Positions 45,099 through 51,411 of a DNA stretch of 64,000 nucleotides are shown here, piece by piece. The notes beneath the pieces were generated by a model. The model worked only from the letters and a program-made list of their open reading frames with translations, made no database searches and had not been told where the DNA came from. The translations under genes were made by a program, and so were the position numbers. The DNA is taken from NCBI RefSeq assembly GCF_017304635.1, contig NZ_JAFKMA010000001.1, positions 682,001 through 746,000 of the forward strand. The letters are read 5' to 3'. Positions within the stretch are counted from its first letter, which is position 1, and the number at the start of each line of letters is the position of its first letter. This stretch comes from Sphingomonas sp. GTDB taxonomy: Bacteria; Pseudomonadota; Alphaproteobacteria; Sphingomonadales; Sphingomonadaceae.

Positions 45099-45206
45099 CC
45101 ACCTAATAGCCGCCGCTTGCAAAGTAGGAACTCGCCCGACCCCCCGGTGGGGCTGTTCGATATCGTAGGGGGTGTCGGGCCGGCGTGAAGAAGTTCGCTC
45201 GTGCGC

Positions 45207-45226
45207 GTCAACTTTGTCAACTTTGG
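45207..45226 (-). repeat. Tandem 9-bp repeat CAAAGTTGA x2
   Basis: On the minus strand the sequence reads CCAAAGTTGACAAAGTTGAC, two exact copies of a 9-mer. An almost identical 20-mer, with C for G at the same position of both copies, occurs at 60905-60924 on the plus strand. Both lie in convergent intergenic spaces. Confidence 0.7.
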
Positions 45227-45283
45227 ACGTTCGCACCGACGCCGGTCGCGGCGGTAGCGATGGCGGTGTCCCGTCGCGCGCGC

Positions 45284-45688
45284 CTAGGCGTAGCGCTCCG
45301 CCGTCGCCTTGATGAGGGCGATCATGTTGGGAATGCCCTGGGTGCGATTCGAGCTGAGCTGGTTCTTGAGGTCGAACGGCGCCAGCGCGGCGTCGATGTC
45401 GGTGGCCAGGATCTCGGTGGGTGGGCGGTCCTGCACGGTCAACAGGACGAGGGCGATGATGCCCTTGGTGATTGCGGCATTGCTATCGGCGAGGAAGTGG
45501 AGCGTGCCGTCTGCCTGCGCCGTTGGATAGACCCAGACCGAGGCCGAACATCCGCGCACCAGTGTCGCCTCGGTCTTCAGCGCCTCCGGCATCGGCTCCA
45601 GCCCGCGGCCGAGGTCGATCAGCAGGCGATAGCGGTCGTCGGCGTCAAGGAAATCATATTCGTTGCGGAGGTCGGCGAGGGTAGTCAT
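45284..45688 (-). CDS. SufE family Fe-S cluster assembly / sulfur-acceptor protein
   Basis: The product is 134 aa. It has the SufE core: a helix followed by RGCSASVWVYP with the sulfur-accepting cysteine, LHFLADSNAAITKGIIALVL, and the C-terminal GIPNMIALIKATAERYA. SufE takes persulfide sulfur from a cysteine desulfurase and passes it on for Fe-S cluster assembly. The ATG at 45688 is chosen over a start at 45718. It stands apart from any suf operon in this window. Confidence 0.92.
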   Translation of the reverse strand: MTTLADLRNEYDFLDADDRYRLLIDLGRGLEPMPEALKTEATLVRGCSASVWVYPTAQADGTLHFLADSNAAITKGIIALVLLTVQDRPPTEILATDIDAALAPFDLKNQLSSNRTQGIPNMIALIKATAERYA

Positions 45689-45728
45689 GCGGAACGCTAT
45701 AAAGCGGTATCCGGGCAAACCAACCGCC

Positions 45729-45820
45729 CGTCACCCTGAACTTGTTGCAGGGTCCATCGTGCAGCCCGCGACGCGGGATATGGGGCACGATGGATGTTGG
45801 AAACGAGTTCAGCACGACGG
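45729..45820. repeat. Dispersed repeat of the CACCCTGAACTTGTT...CAGGGTCCAT type
   Basis: The arm GTCACCCTGAACTTGTTGCA ... GGGTCCATCGTGC is roughly complementary to GCACGATGGA ... TTGGAAACGAGTTCAGCACG at 45785-45817. It is a third intergenic repeat family, between sufE and the last gene of the psp group, in the upstream space of sufE. Confidence 0.75.
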
Positions 45821-45829
45821 ACTGTATGA

Positions 45830-46075
45830 CTACAAATCCACCCCCGACGCGATCGCCTCGAGCTTGCGGATGCGTTCCTTCAGGTCGGCGATCTCGATCC
45901 GGGCGCTGGCGTTGGGCAGGCTCGGGGCGTCGTGGCCGTGCTCGGCGGTCGCGATCAGCTCGCGTTCCTTGAGGGTCAGCCAGCCACGCCAGCCGGCCAG
46001 CGCCGCGGTGCAGACCATGCCGAGGCCGGCCAGGCTCGCGCCCGCCATGGTCAGATAGAGGTTGGGGTCGGTCAT
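45830..46075 (-). CDS. Small membrane protein at the end of the psp group
   Basis: The product is 81 aa: one N-terminal membrane helix (LYLTMAGASLAGLGMVCTAALAGW), then a cytoplasmic helix with ARIEIADLKERIRKLEAIA. The last segment matches the coiled-coil module KERIxVLExIxTD of the neighbouring small proteins, but it stops before the EIExLR part. It is the most distal gene of the minus-strand psp array, 21 bp after the 87-aa gene. Function unknown; membership in the psp group is by position, strand and motif. Confidence 0.72.
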   Translation of the reverse strand: MTDPNLYLTMAGASLAGLGMVCTAALAGWRGWLTLKERELIATAEHGHDAPSLPNASARIEIADLKERIRKLEAIASGVDL

Positions 46076-46096
46076 CGTGACGTCTCCGTTCGAAAG

Positions 46097-46360
46097 TCAG
46101 CGGCCGGTCGGGCCGCGGTCGCGGTTGCCGTCGCGCAGGGCCTCGATCTCGCGGTCGAGGTTGCTGGCGCCGTTGGTGTCGGTAATGACGCGCTCCAGGA
46201 CGGCGATCCGCTCCTTGAGCTGGCGGACCTCTTCCTCGGCGCGGCGGGTTTCGATTTCCTCGGCGGTGTCGCTGCGGTCCTGTTGGTCGTAGCGTGCCTT
46301 CAGCACCCTGCCGATCATCACGATCGCGACGATCACCACCGTCATTTCGGCCCAGCCCAT
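46097..46360 (-). CDS. PspB-like small membrane/coiled-coil protein (87 aa)
   Basis: An N-terminal membrane helix (MTVVIVAIVMIGRVL) is followed by an acidic/basic linker and a coiled coil EEEVRQLKERIAVLERVI, TDTNGASNLDREIEALRDGN. The LKERIxVLERVITD ... EIEALR pattern repeats in three neighbours and in PspB and PspC. Spacing of 13 bp to the upstream 41-codon gene indicates one transcript. I infer an inner-membrane partner of the psp system; no closer function is known to me. Confidence 0.75.
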   Translation of the reverse strand: MGWAEMTVVIVAIVMIGRVLKARYDQQDRSDTAEEIETRRAEEEVRQLKERIAVLERVITDTNGASNLDREIEALRDGNRDRGPTGR

Positions 46361-46373
46361 GGTCGTGCGCTCC

Positions 46374-46499
46374 TTATTCGGCCGGGTGGACCTGCGCGTC
46401 GCGCATCGCGCGGCGGCGGGGGCGGTCGACCCGTTCGGCCAGCCAGACGGCGATCGCCGCCGGCACCGCGACGATCGCGGCGAAGATAATCAAGCCCAT
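46374..46499 (-). CDS. Very small single-pass membrane protein (41 aa)
   Basis: The frame reads MGLIIFAAIVAVPAAIAVWL then AERVDRPRRRAMRDAQVHPAE and ends TAA at 46374. It is one hydrophobic helix with a basic stop-transfer segment, so a type with cytoplasmic C-terminus is expected. It has no coiled-coil module. It lies between two PspB-like genes with gaps of 11 and 13 bp and has GGGAATCC as a possible weak ribosome-binding site. Similar in size to PspD-like or PspG-like small proteins, but I see no specific match. Confidence 0.6.
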   Translation of the reverse strand: MGLIIFAAIVAVPAAIAVWLAERVDRPRRRAMRDAQVHPAE

Positions 46500-46510
46500 G
46501 ATGGATTCCC

Positions 46511-46780
46511 TCAGTTGAGCGGCGACGGTTCGTCGCGCAGCTTTTCGATTTCATCCGCGACGTCGATGCCGCGGTCGGTGACGATGCGTTCGAGGACGCG
46601 GACCCGCTGTTCCAGCCGTTCGGTCTGCGCCGCATATTGGGCGGCCTTCTCGGCGACCTTGTCGCCTTCGATCTCCAGCTGGCGGTGGCGGTAGGCGAAC
46701 CAGGGCTTCACGAAGACGCCGCCGATGATCGCGACCAAGCCGCAGCTGATGCCCAGGACCGGGATGATGAAGGGGCTCAT
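46511..46780 (-). CDS. PspB-like small membrane/coiled-coil protein (89 aa)
   Basis: The product starts MSPFIIPVLGISCGLVAIIGG, a single membrane helix, then WFAYRHRQLEIEGDKVAEKA and the coiled coil AAQTERLEQRVRVLERIVTD, RGIDVADEIEKLRDEP. The module RLEQRVRVLERIVTD...EIEKLR is nearly that of the 103-aa neighbour (RLEERLRVLERIATD...EIEELR), so these two are paralogues. E. coli PspB ends with an equivalent ERIQALESILDAEHP helix. The ATG at 46780 is 11 bp downstream of the neighbour's stop. Confidence 0.78.
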   Translation of the reverse strand: MSPFIIPVLGISCGLVAIIGGVFVKPWFAYRHRQLEIEGDKVAEKAAQYAAQTERLEQRVRVLERIVTDRGIDVADEIEKLRDEPSPLN

Positions 46781-46791
46781 GACGCTTCCTT

Positions 46792-47103
46792 TCAGTCGCG
46801 GGTGCGGAGTTCTTCGATCTCGCGAGCGACGCGCTCGGCGGGATCGGTGGCGATGCGCTCGAGCACCCGGAGGCGTTCCTCGAGCCGGCCGATCTGGCCG
46901 GTCAGGCGCTCGTTCTCGCTCGACAGGAGCTCGATCTTGCGCTGCGCTTCCAGGTCGTCGCTGCCGCTGTCGTAGCGGCGGCCGCGGCGATGGTTGCGGT
47001 CTTCGAGTGGCAGGCCGTGCTTGGCCCGGATCGCCATCTTGATGATCCCGCCAAAGATACCCATGCCGATGATGGCGAGGACGAAGAGTTGGCCGTCGTG
47101 CAT
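46792..47103 (-). CDS. PspB-like small membrane/coiled-coil protein (103 aa)
   Basis: An N-terminal membrane helix (LFVLAIIGMGIFGGIIKMAI) is followed by a basic patch (HRRGRRYD), then a long coiled coil IELLSSENERLTGQIGRLEE, RLRVLERIATDPAERVAREI and EELRTRD. It carries the same C-terminal module as the 89-aa and 87-aa proteins. The gene follows pspC by 27 bp. The family resemblance to PspB (one helix plus leucine-zipper-like tail) suggests it may bind PspC or PspA; this is inference. Confidence 0.78.
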   Translation of the reverse strand: MHDGQLFVLAIIGMGIFGGIIKMAIRAKHGLPLEDRNHRRGRRYDSGSDDLEAQRKIELLSSENERLTGQIGRLEERLRVLERIATDPAERVAREIEELRTRD

Positions 47104-47130
47104 TGTCGTTCTCCCTGGCCTGCGCTCGGT

Positions 47131-47508
47131 TCAGCGCAGGCTGTCGATTTCGTCGGCCAGCCGGGTGTTGCGGCTGGTGTACATCGTCTCGATGTCGGCG
47201 AGCCGGCGGTCGAGATCGCGAAACTTCGAGCGGACTTCGGCGGTCGAGCGGCTCGGATTGGTACGCACGCCCTGCCAGAACTTGGCGTCGTCGGCGCTGT
47301 CGTAGAGCCCGAGCGGCTTGCACGGCGCGAGCCACGCGGTGATGAAGTAGACCGGGACGATCGTTCCGCCGGCGAACAGGGTCAGCGCGACCATGCCGAT
47401 GCGGACCATGGTGACGTCGATCCCGGTATAGTCGGCAATACCGGCGCAGACGCCCAGGAACTTGCCGTTCTGCTTGTCGAGGTAGAATTTGGTGCGGCTG
47501 GCGGACAT
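47131..47508 (-). CDS. pspC: Phage shock protein C
   Basis: The product is 125 aa. The PspC domain is at the N-terminus: FYLDKQNGKFLGVCAGIADY, TGIDVTMVRIGMVALTLFAG, then GTIVPVYFITAWLAP as the second half of the membrane region. The cytoplasmic C-terminus ends with RDLDRRLADIETMY, TSRNTRLADEIDSLR, which resembles the module of its small neighbours. PspC with PspB senses inner-membrane stress and controls PspA in enterobacteria. It follows pspB by a single base. Confidence 0.93.
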   Translation of the reverse strand: MSASRTKFYLDKQNGKFLGVCAGIADYTGIDVTMVRIGMVALTLFAGGTIVPVYFITAWLAPCKPLGLYDSADDAKFWQGVRTNPSRSTAEVRSKFRDLDRRLADIETMYTSRNTRLADEIDSLR

Positions 47509-47509
47509 C

Positions 47510-47776
47510 TTAGTTCCTCCTGAGATAGTCGGTCGGGTCGGTCGCGAGCGGGGTGCTCGACTTCCAGTCCGGATGGTCGGCGGCGATGATGCGTTCGACC
47601 GTGGTGACGCGATCTTCGAGACGGCGGGCGAGGGTGTAGAGCTCGTCGAGCAGCTTCTCGTCCTCGTTGGTGATGCGCGGCGCTTTCTTCCACTGCGTGA
47701 CGTAGTGGAGGACGATCCAGGGCAATCCGATGAACAGGATGCCGCAGACCATTACGGGGATGAGTACGTCCTCCAT
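47510..47776 (-). CDS. pspB: Phage shock protein B
   Basis: The product is 88 aa. An N-terminal membrane helix (VLIPVMVCGILFIGLPWIVL) ends with HYVTQWKK, as in E. coli PspB (LWLHY), followed by LLDELYTLARRLEDRVTTVE and RIIAADHPDW, equivalent to the E. coli ALESILDAEHPNW ending. PspB and PspC form the membrane sensor of the phage-shock system. It begins 1 bp after pspA ends. Confidence 0.92.
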   Translation of the reverse strand: MEDVLIPVMVCGILFIGLPWIVLHYVTQWKKAPRITNEDEKLLDELYTLARRLEDRVTTVERIIAADHPDWKSSTPLATDPTDYLRRN

Positions 47777-47777
47777 C

Positions 47778-48446
47778 TCACGACCCCTTGTTCATGCGCG
47801 CCTTGAGCGCGGCGAGTTCGGCATCGACCTTTTCGGACGCCTTCAGCTCGGCGATCTCTTCCTCCAGCGTCTTCGGCTGGCCGCCCAGGCTCAGCGCGTC
47901 GGCGCGGCCCTCGGCGAGATCGACGCGGCGTTCGAGCACGTCGAAGCGCGAGAACGCGTCCTGCGTGCGGCTGGCCGAGAACACTTCGCGCAAGCGGAAC
48001 TTGTTGTTCGCGCTTTCCAGTCGCGTCGCGATCGACGCCTGGCGGTTGCGAGCCTCGCTCAGCTTCTTCTGCAGCTTGGCGATGTCCTCTTCCGACCCGC
48101 GCAGCGCGTCGTCGAGCACGGTGATCTGCTGGCTCAGCTCGGCGACCATGTCGGTCGCCTTCTGGCGCTCGACCAAGGCCGCCTTGGCCAGATCCTCGCG
48201 GTCCTTCGATAGCGCGAGTTCCGCCTTCTCGGTCCAGCTTTCCTCCAGACCGGTCAGCTTGGTGATGTGCCGGCGCATTTCCTTCTGGTCGGCGATGGTG
48301 CGCGCGGCGGACGCGCGGACCTCGACCAGCGTCTCCTCCATCTCGAGGATAATCATGCGGATCATCTTCGCCGGGTCTTCCGCCTTTTCGAGCAGGTCGG
48401 TGAAGTTGGCGGCAATGATGTCGCGGGTTCGCGAAAAGATGCCCAT
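47778..48446 (-). CDS. pspA: Phage shock protein A
   Basis: The product is 222 aa and almost entirely helical. It begins MGIFSRTRDIIAANFTDLLE and KAEDPAKMIRMIILEMEE, then the long coiled coil and a conserved FRLREVFSASRTQDAFSRFD. PspA is an ESCRT-III-like protein that polymerises on the stressed inner membrane and also inhibits PspF. The ATG at 48446 is sited 80 bp after the 47-aa gene. Expression should come from the sigma-54 promoter at 48725-48741. Confidence 0.95.
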   Translation of the reverse strand: MGIFSRTRDIIAANFTDLLEKAEDPAKMIRMIILEMEETLVEVRASAARTIADQKEMRRHITKLTGLEESWTEKAELALSKDREDLAKAALVERQKATDMVAELSQQITVLDDALRGSEEDIAKLQKKLSEARNRQASIATRLESANNKFRLREVFSASRTQDAFSRFDVLERRVDLAEGRADALSLGGQPKTLEEEIAELKASEKVDAELAALKARMNKGS

Positions 48447-48526
48447 GGTGATGTCTACTCCTGATTACGCTGACTGGGTGGAAGCCGGGGCGGGCGGCAA
48501 GGGGGCGCCCGCCCCGGCCGTGGCCG

Positions 48527-48670
48527 TCACGCGCGCTGCGTGGCGGCAACCTGAGCCGAAGCGGTCTGCGTCAGGCCGGGGCCGAGTGCCGCCAGCATCA
48601 GCGAGGAACCGCTGACCAGCGTTGCCAGGACCACGACGAGCGTGCGACCGAGGTTCGAAACCGACTGCAT
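48527..48670 (-). CDS. 47-aa exported or membrane peptide, first gene after the psp promoter
   Basis: The frame starts MQSVSNLGRTLVVVLATLVS and continues GSSLMLAALGPGLTQTASAQ VAATQRA. AGGGAG-type sequence (AGGGAGTGAAGACA) precedes the ATG at a good distance, supporting the start. It has one hydrophobic stretch and a possible signal-peptidase site after ASA, so it could be a secreted peptide or a membrane anchor. I know no homologue. It lies about 55 bp downstream of the -12 element and 80 bp before pspA, so it should be the first product made on phage-shock induction. Confidence 0.6.
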   Translation of the reverse strand: MQSVSNLGRTLVVVLATLVSGSSLMLAALGPGLTQTASAQVAATQRA

Positions 48671-48724
48671 TGTCTTCACTCCCTGATGCTTCATTCGCGC
48701 CGATGTCGGCGTTGTCCCATGCAT

Positions 48725-48741
48725 TGCATCCGGCGTGCCAA
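48725..48741 (-). promoter_or_regulatory. Sigma-54 promoter of the psp operon
   Basis: The minus strand reads TTGGCACGCCGGATGCA. Against the sigma-54 consensus TTGGCACG-N4-TTGCA it differs at one position (ATGCA for TTGCA), with the essential GG (-24) and GC (-12) correctly spaced. It points toward the 47-aa gene and pspA. The divergent pspF encodes the matching enhancer-binding activator. Confidence 0.85.
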
Positions 48742-48805
48742 TTGCGAAAAGCCGCAGAAATCCGCCGTTTCTTGCCATACGCGATAGCGCGACGATGTTT
48801 ACCGG

Positions 48806-48842
48806 TTGCCAACGGTTGGTGATCTACGCCAGATGTTGGCAA
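48806..48842. promoter_or_regulatory. Inverted repeat upstream of the psp promoter, candidate PspF enhancer site
   Basis: TTGCCAAC (48806-48813) and GTTGGCAA (48835-48842) are perfect reverse complements. A further palindrome CCAACGGTTGG occurs at 48809-48819. They lie 65-115 bp upstream of the sigma-54 promoter and reach the pspF start codon, a position consistent with enhancer binding and with autorepression of pspF. Role inferred from position only. Confidence 0.45.
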
Positions 48843-49852
48843 TGGAGCGAACTACTCAAGTCATTGGCCAATCGGGTGCCTTTCTCGACGCGCTCGAACG
48901 CGCCAGCCGCGCGGCGGCGCTCGACCGTCCGGTGCTGGTGATCGGTGAGCGTGGGACCGGTAAGGAACTGGTCGCCGAACGCCTGCATCGCCTCAGTCCA
49001 CGCTGGGACCAGCCGCTGATCGTGATGAACTGCGCCGCGCTGCCCGAAACCCTGATCGAAGCCGAACTGTTCGGGCACGAGGCGGGTGCCTTTACCGGCG
49101 CGACCAAGGCAAGGGCGGGGCGGTTCGAGGAGGCCGACGGCGGCACGCTGTTCCTCGACGAGCTCGGCACGCTCAGCATGGCGGCACAGGAGCGGCTGCT
49201 CCGCGCGGTCGAATATGGCGAGGTCACGCGGATCGGCGCGTCGCACCCGATCCGCGTCGACGTCCGCATCGTGGCGGCGACCAACGAGCATCTGCCCGAC
49301 AAGGTCGAGAAGCATCAGTTCCGCGCCGACCTGCTCGACCGGCTGAGCTTCGAGGTGGTGACGTTGCCGCCGCTTCGCGCGCGTCCGGGCGATATCGGCG
49401 TGCTCGCCGAACATTTCGGGCGGCGCATGGCGGCGGAGATGGGGCGCGACTGGGAAGGGTTTTCGGCCGAGGTGGCGGCGGCGCTGATCGACTATCCGTG
49501 GCCGGGTAACGTGCGCGAACTGCGCAATGTCGTCGAGCGCGCGGTCTATCGCTGGGACCAACCGGGACCGATCGCCGCGATCGAATTCGATCCCTTCCAG
49601 TCGCCGCATCGACCGGGCGCGCTCGCCGTCTCCTCGATGCCCGCGCCGCAACGGACCGAGACGCTTGCCCCGCCGCCGCTCGATGCCGAGCCGGGCGATT
49701 TCAAGTCGCGCGTCGCTCGGTTCGAGCGCGACGTGCTGGCCAAGGCGCTTGCCGCCAACCGCTTCAACCAGCGCCACACCGCCGATGCGCTGGGCCTGAG
49801 CTACGACCAGTTGCGCCATGCGCTACGTCGCCACGACCTGTTGCCGAGTTGA
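48842..49852 (+). CDS. pspF: PspF, sigma-54-dependent activator of the psp operon
   Basis: The product is 336 aa with ATG 48842, giving an N-terminus MERTTQVIGQSGAFLDALE that aligns with E. coli PspF without extra residues; in-frame TTG 48806 and ATG 48833 are less likely. The AAA+ domain has Walker A IGERGTGKE, the GAFTGA loop in FGHEAGAFTGATK that contacts sigma-54, Walker B GGTLFLDELGTL, and the arginine finger region FRADLLDRLSF. There is no N-terminal receiver, as in PspF. The C-terminus ends with a Fis-type helix-turn-helix (RHTADALGLSYDQLRHAL). Confidence 0.94.
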   Translation: MERTTQVIGQSGAFLDALERASRAAALDRPVLVIGERGTGKELVAERLHRLSPRWDQPLIVMNCAALPETLIEAELFGHEAGAFTGATKARAGRFEEADGGTLFLDELGTLSMAAQERLLRAVEYGEVTRIGASHPIRVDVRIVAATNEHLPDKVEKHQFRADLLDRLSFEVVTLPPLRARPGDIGVLAEHFGRRMAAEMGRDWEGFSAEVAAALIDYPWPGNVRELRNVVERAVYRWDQPGPIAAIEFDPFQSPHRPGALAVSSMPAPQRTETLAPPPLDAEPGDFKSRVARFERDVLAKALAANRFNQRHTADALGLSYDQLRHALRRHDLLPS

Positions 49853-49945
49853 CCGACAGAATCGCTTGCGCAACGATACCGCCGGACCCATTTGACGGGG
49901 GCCTGCGTTTTGCGACGCGAACCCTTCACCGATGGAGATGCTCCG

Positions 49946-50557
49946 ATGGCCTTCGAACTTCCGCCGCTACCCTATGACTACAACGCGCTGGAGCCGACCA
50001 TCAACGAAGAGACGATGAAGTTCCACCACGACAAGCATCATAAGGCCTATACCGACAAGCTGAACGAGGGCGTCGCCGCCGATCCGAAGCTGGCGGGCAA
50101 GTCGATCGAGGACATCCTCGGCATGATCTCGTCGCTGCCGCCGCTGGTCCGCAACAATGGCGGCGGGTACTGGAACCACGATTTCTTCTGGAAGATCATG
50201 GCCCCGGCCGGGTCAAGCCGGCCGTCGGGCAAGTTGGCCGAGGCGGTCGACGCCTATGGCGGGCTCGACAAGCTGAAGGAGGATTTCAACACGAAGGGCG
50301 CAGGCCAGTTCGGTTCGGGCTGGGCGTGGGTGATCGCGGATTCGTCGGGCGCGTTGAAGGTAACGTCGACGCCGAACCAGGACAATCCGCTGATGGACGA
50401 CGCCAAGGACAAGGGCACGCCGGTCCTGGGCAACGACGTGTGGGAGCACGCATATTACCTGACCTATCGCAACGACCGCGCCGCCTATTTGAAGGCGTGG
50501 TGGGATGTGGTGAACTGGGACGAGGCCGGGCGCCGCTACGACGAAGCGGTGGGTTGA
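49946..50557 (+). CDS. sodB: Superoxide dismutase, Fe/Mn type
   Basis: The product is 203 aa. It converts superoxide to oxygen and hydrogen peroxide. Metal ligands are visible: His in KFHHDKHHKAY, His in GGYWNHDFFW, and Asp and His in DVWEHAYYLTYRNDR. The motif set around GQFGSGWAWV favours the iron form. No signal peptide, so cytoplasmic. The ATG at 49946 follows GGAGATG. Downstream is a repeat of the CTCTCCC family. Confidence 0.95.
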   Translation: MAFELPPLPYDYNALEPTINEETMKFHHDKHHKAYTDKLNEGVAADPKLAGKSIEDILGMISSLPPLVRNNGGGYWNHDFFWKIMAPAGSSRPSGKLAEAVDAYGGLDKLKEDFNTKGAGQFGSGWAWVIADSSGALKVTSTPNQDNPLMDDAKDKGTPVLGNDVWEHAYYLTYRNDRAAYLKAWWDVVNWDEAGRRYDEAVG

Positions 50558-50565
50558 GCCTCAAC

Positions 50566-50693
50566 CCCTCTCCCATTGGGAGAGGGGCAAGCCGCGTCAG
50601 CGGCGCGGGGTAAGGGCAGGTCGACAGCGTTTCGACTTAATCCTCACCCTCGCCGCAGAAGCGGCTCTACCCTCTCCCGTCGGGAGAGGATTT
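50566..50693. repeat. Dispersed repeat after sodB (CTCTCCC / GCCGCGTCAGCGGCGCGGGG family)
   Basis: CCCCTCTCCC/GGGAGAGGGG hairpin, then CAAGCCGCGTCAGCGGCGCG and GGGTAAGG (50566-50616), followed by a second part (about 50641-50690) with CCTCACCC, CGCCGCAGAAGCGGC and CTCTCCCGTCGGGAGAGG. It matches the sequence after padR at 44214-44268. It fills the convergent gap between sodB and yciB. Confidence 0.85.
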
Positions 50694-50694
50694 C

Positions 50695-51411
50695 TCATTC
50701 CGGCGGCAGTTCCGTAATCGCGGCATCGCTCCCATTCTCCGCCATCAACCCGTGCCGCAGCATCATCGGCACATTCGCCGCAGCAAACAGCATCGTCAGC
50801 GGGATCGCGCCCCAGATTTTGAAGCCCGCCCAGAACGTGATCGGATCGCTCGCATTCGGTGCGGTCGCGCGCCACACTGCTTCGTTGAGCAGCGCCATGA
50901 CGACGAAGAAGATCGCCCAATTGCGCGTCACCTTGCGCCATCCTTCCTCGCTCAGCCCCGGATACGCCGTGCCCAGCAGTTGCTGGAGCAGCGGGCGCCC
51001 GGTCAGCAGCCCGAACGCGAGTACGCCGGCGAACAGCAGGTACACGAAGGTCGGCTTCATCTTGATGAAGCTCGGGTCGTGGAAATGGATTGTCAGACCG
51101 CCGAACACGACGACCAGCACGCCCGAAATCCACAGCATCGGCGAGATCGACCCGAGCTTCACCTGCGCGACGATCATCGCGATAACTGTAGCGACGATGA
51201 AGCCGGCGGTCGCGCAGATGACGCGGGCGATGACGATCGCCTTCATCCGCTCCATCCCGTCGAGCCCGTTGGTGACGTGCGCGACGAGCTTCATCAGCGG
51301 CAGGTCGGGCGCGAAGAAGGTGATCGCGACGAACGTAAGCAGCGGCGCATAGTCGATCGCGAGGCGCAGGCCCGGTGATCCCTTGGGCGAACCCTTGGCG
51401 GCCCCGCTCAT
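50695..51411 (-). CDS. yciB: Inner-membrane-spanning protein YciB (septation protein IspZ)
   Basis: The product is 238 aa with about six hydrophobic helices. It shows LAIDYAPLLTFVAITFFAP, FGGLTIHFHDPSFIKMKPT, GWRKVTRNWAIFF and NEAVWRATAP, all conserved in YciB/IspZ. It functions in cell-envelope integrity and septation in enterobacteria. Its ATG overlaps the ftsY stop (4 nt), the common alphaproteobacterial order mtaB-ftsY-yciB, and here each gene overlaps the next by 4 nt. Confidence 0.93.
   Translation of the reverse strand: MSGAAKGSPKGSPGLRLAIDYAPLLTFVAITFFAPDLPLMKLVAHVTNGLDGMERMKAIVIARVICATAGFIVATVIAMIVAQVKLGSISPMLWISGVLVVVFGGLTIHFHDPSFIKMKPTFVYLLFAGVLAFGLLTGRPLLQQLLGTAYPGLSEEGWRKVTRNWAIFFVVMALLNEAVWRATAPNASDPITFWAGFKIWGAIPLTMLFAAANVPMMLRHGLMAENGSDAAITELPPE

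Noticed and set aside
48806..48841. Longer pspF start at a TTG (48806)
   Set aside because: It would place the enhancer-like inverted repeat within the coding region and add residues absent from PspF orthologues. ATG 48842 gives the standard length.
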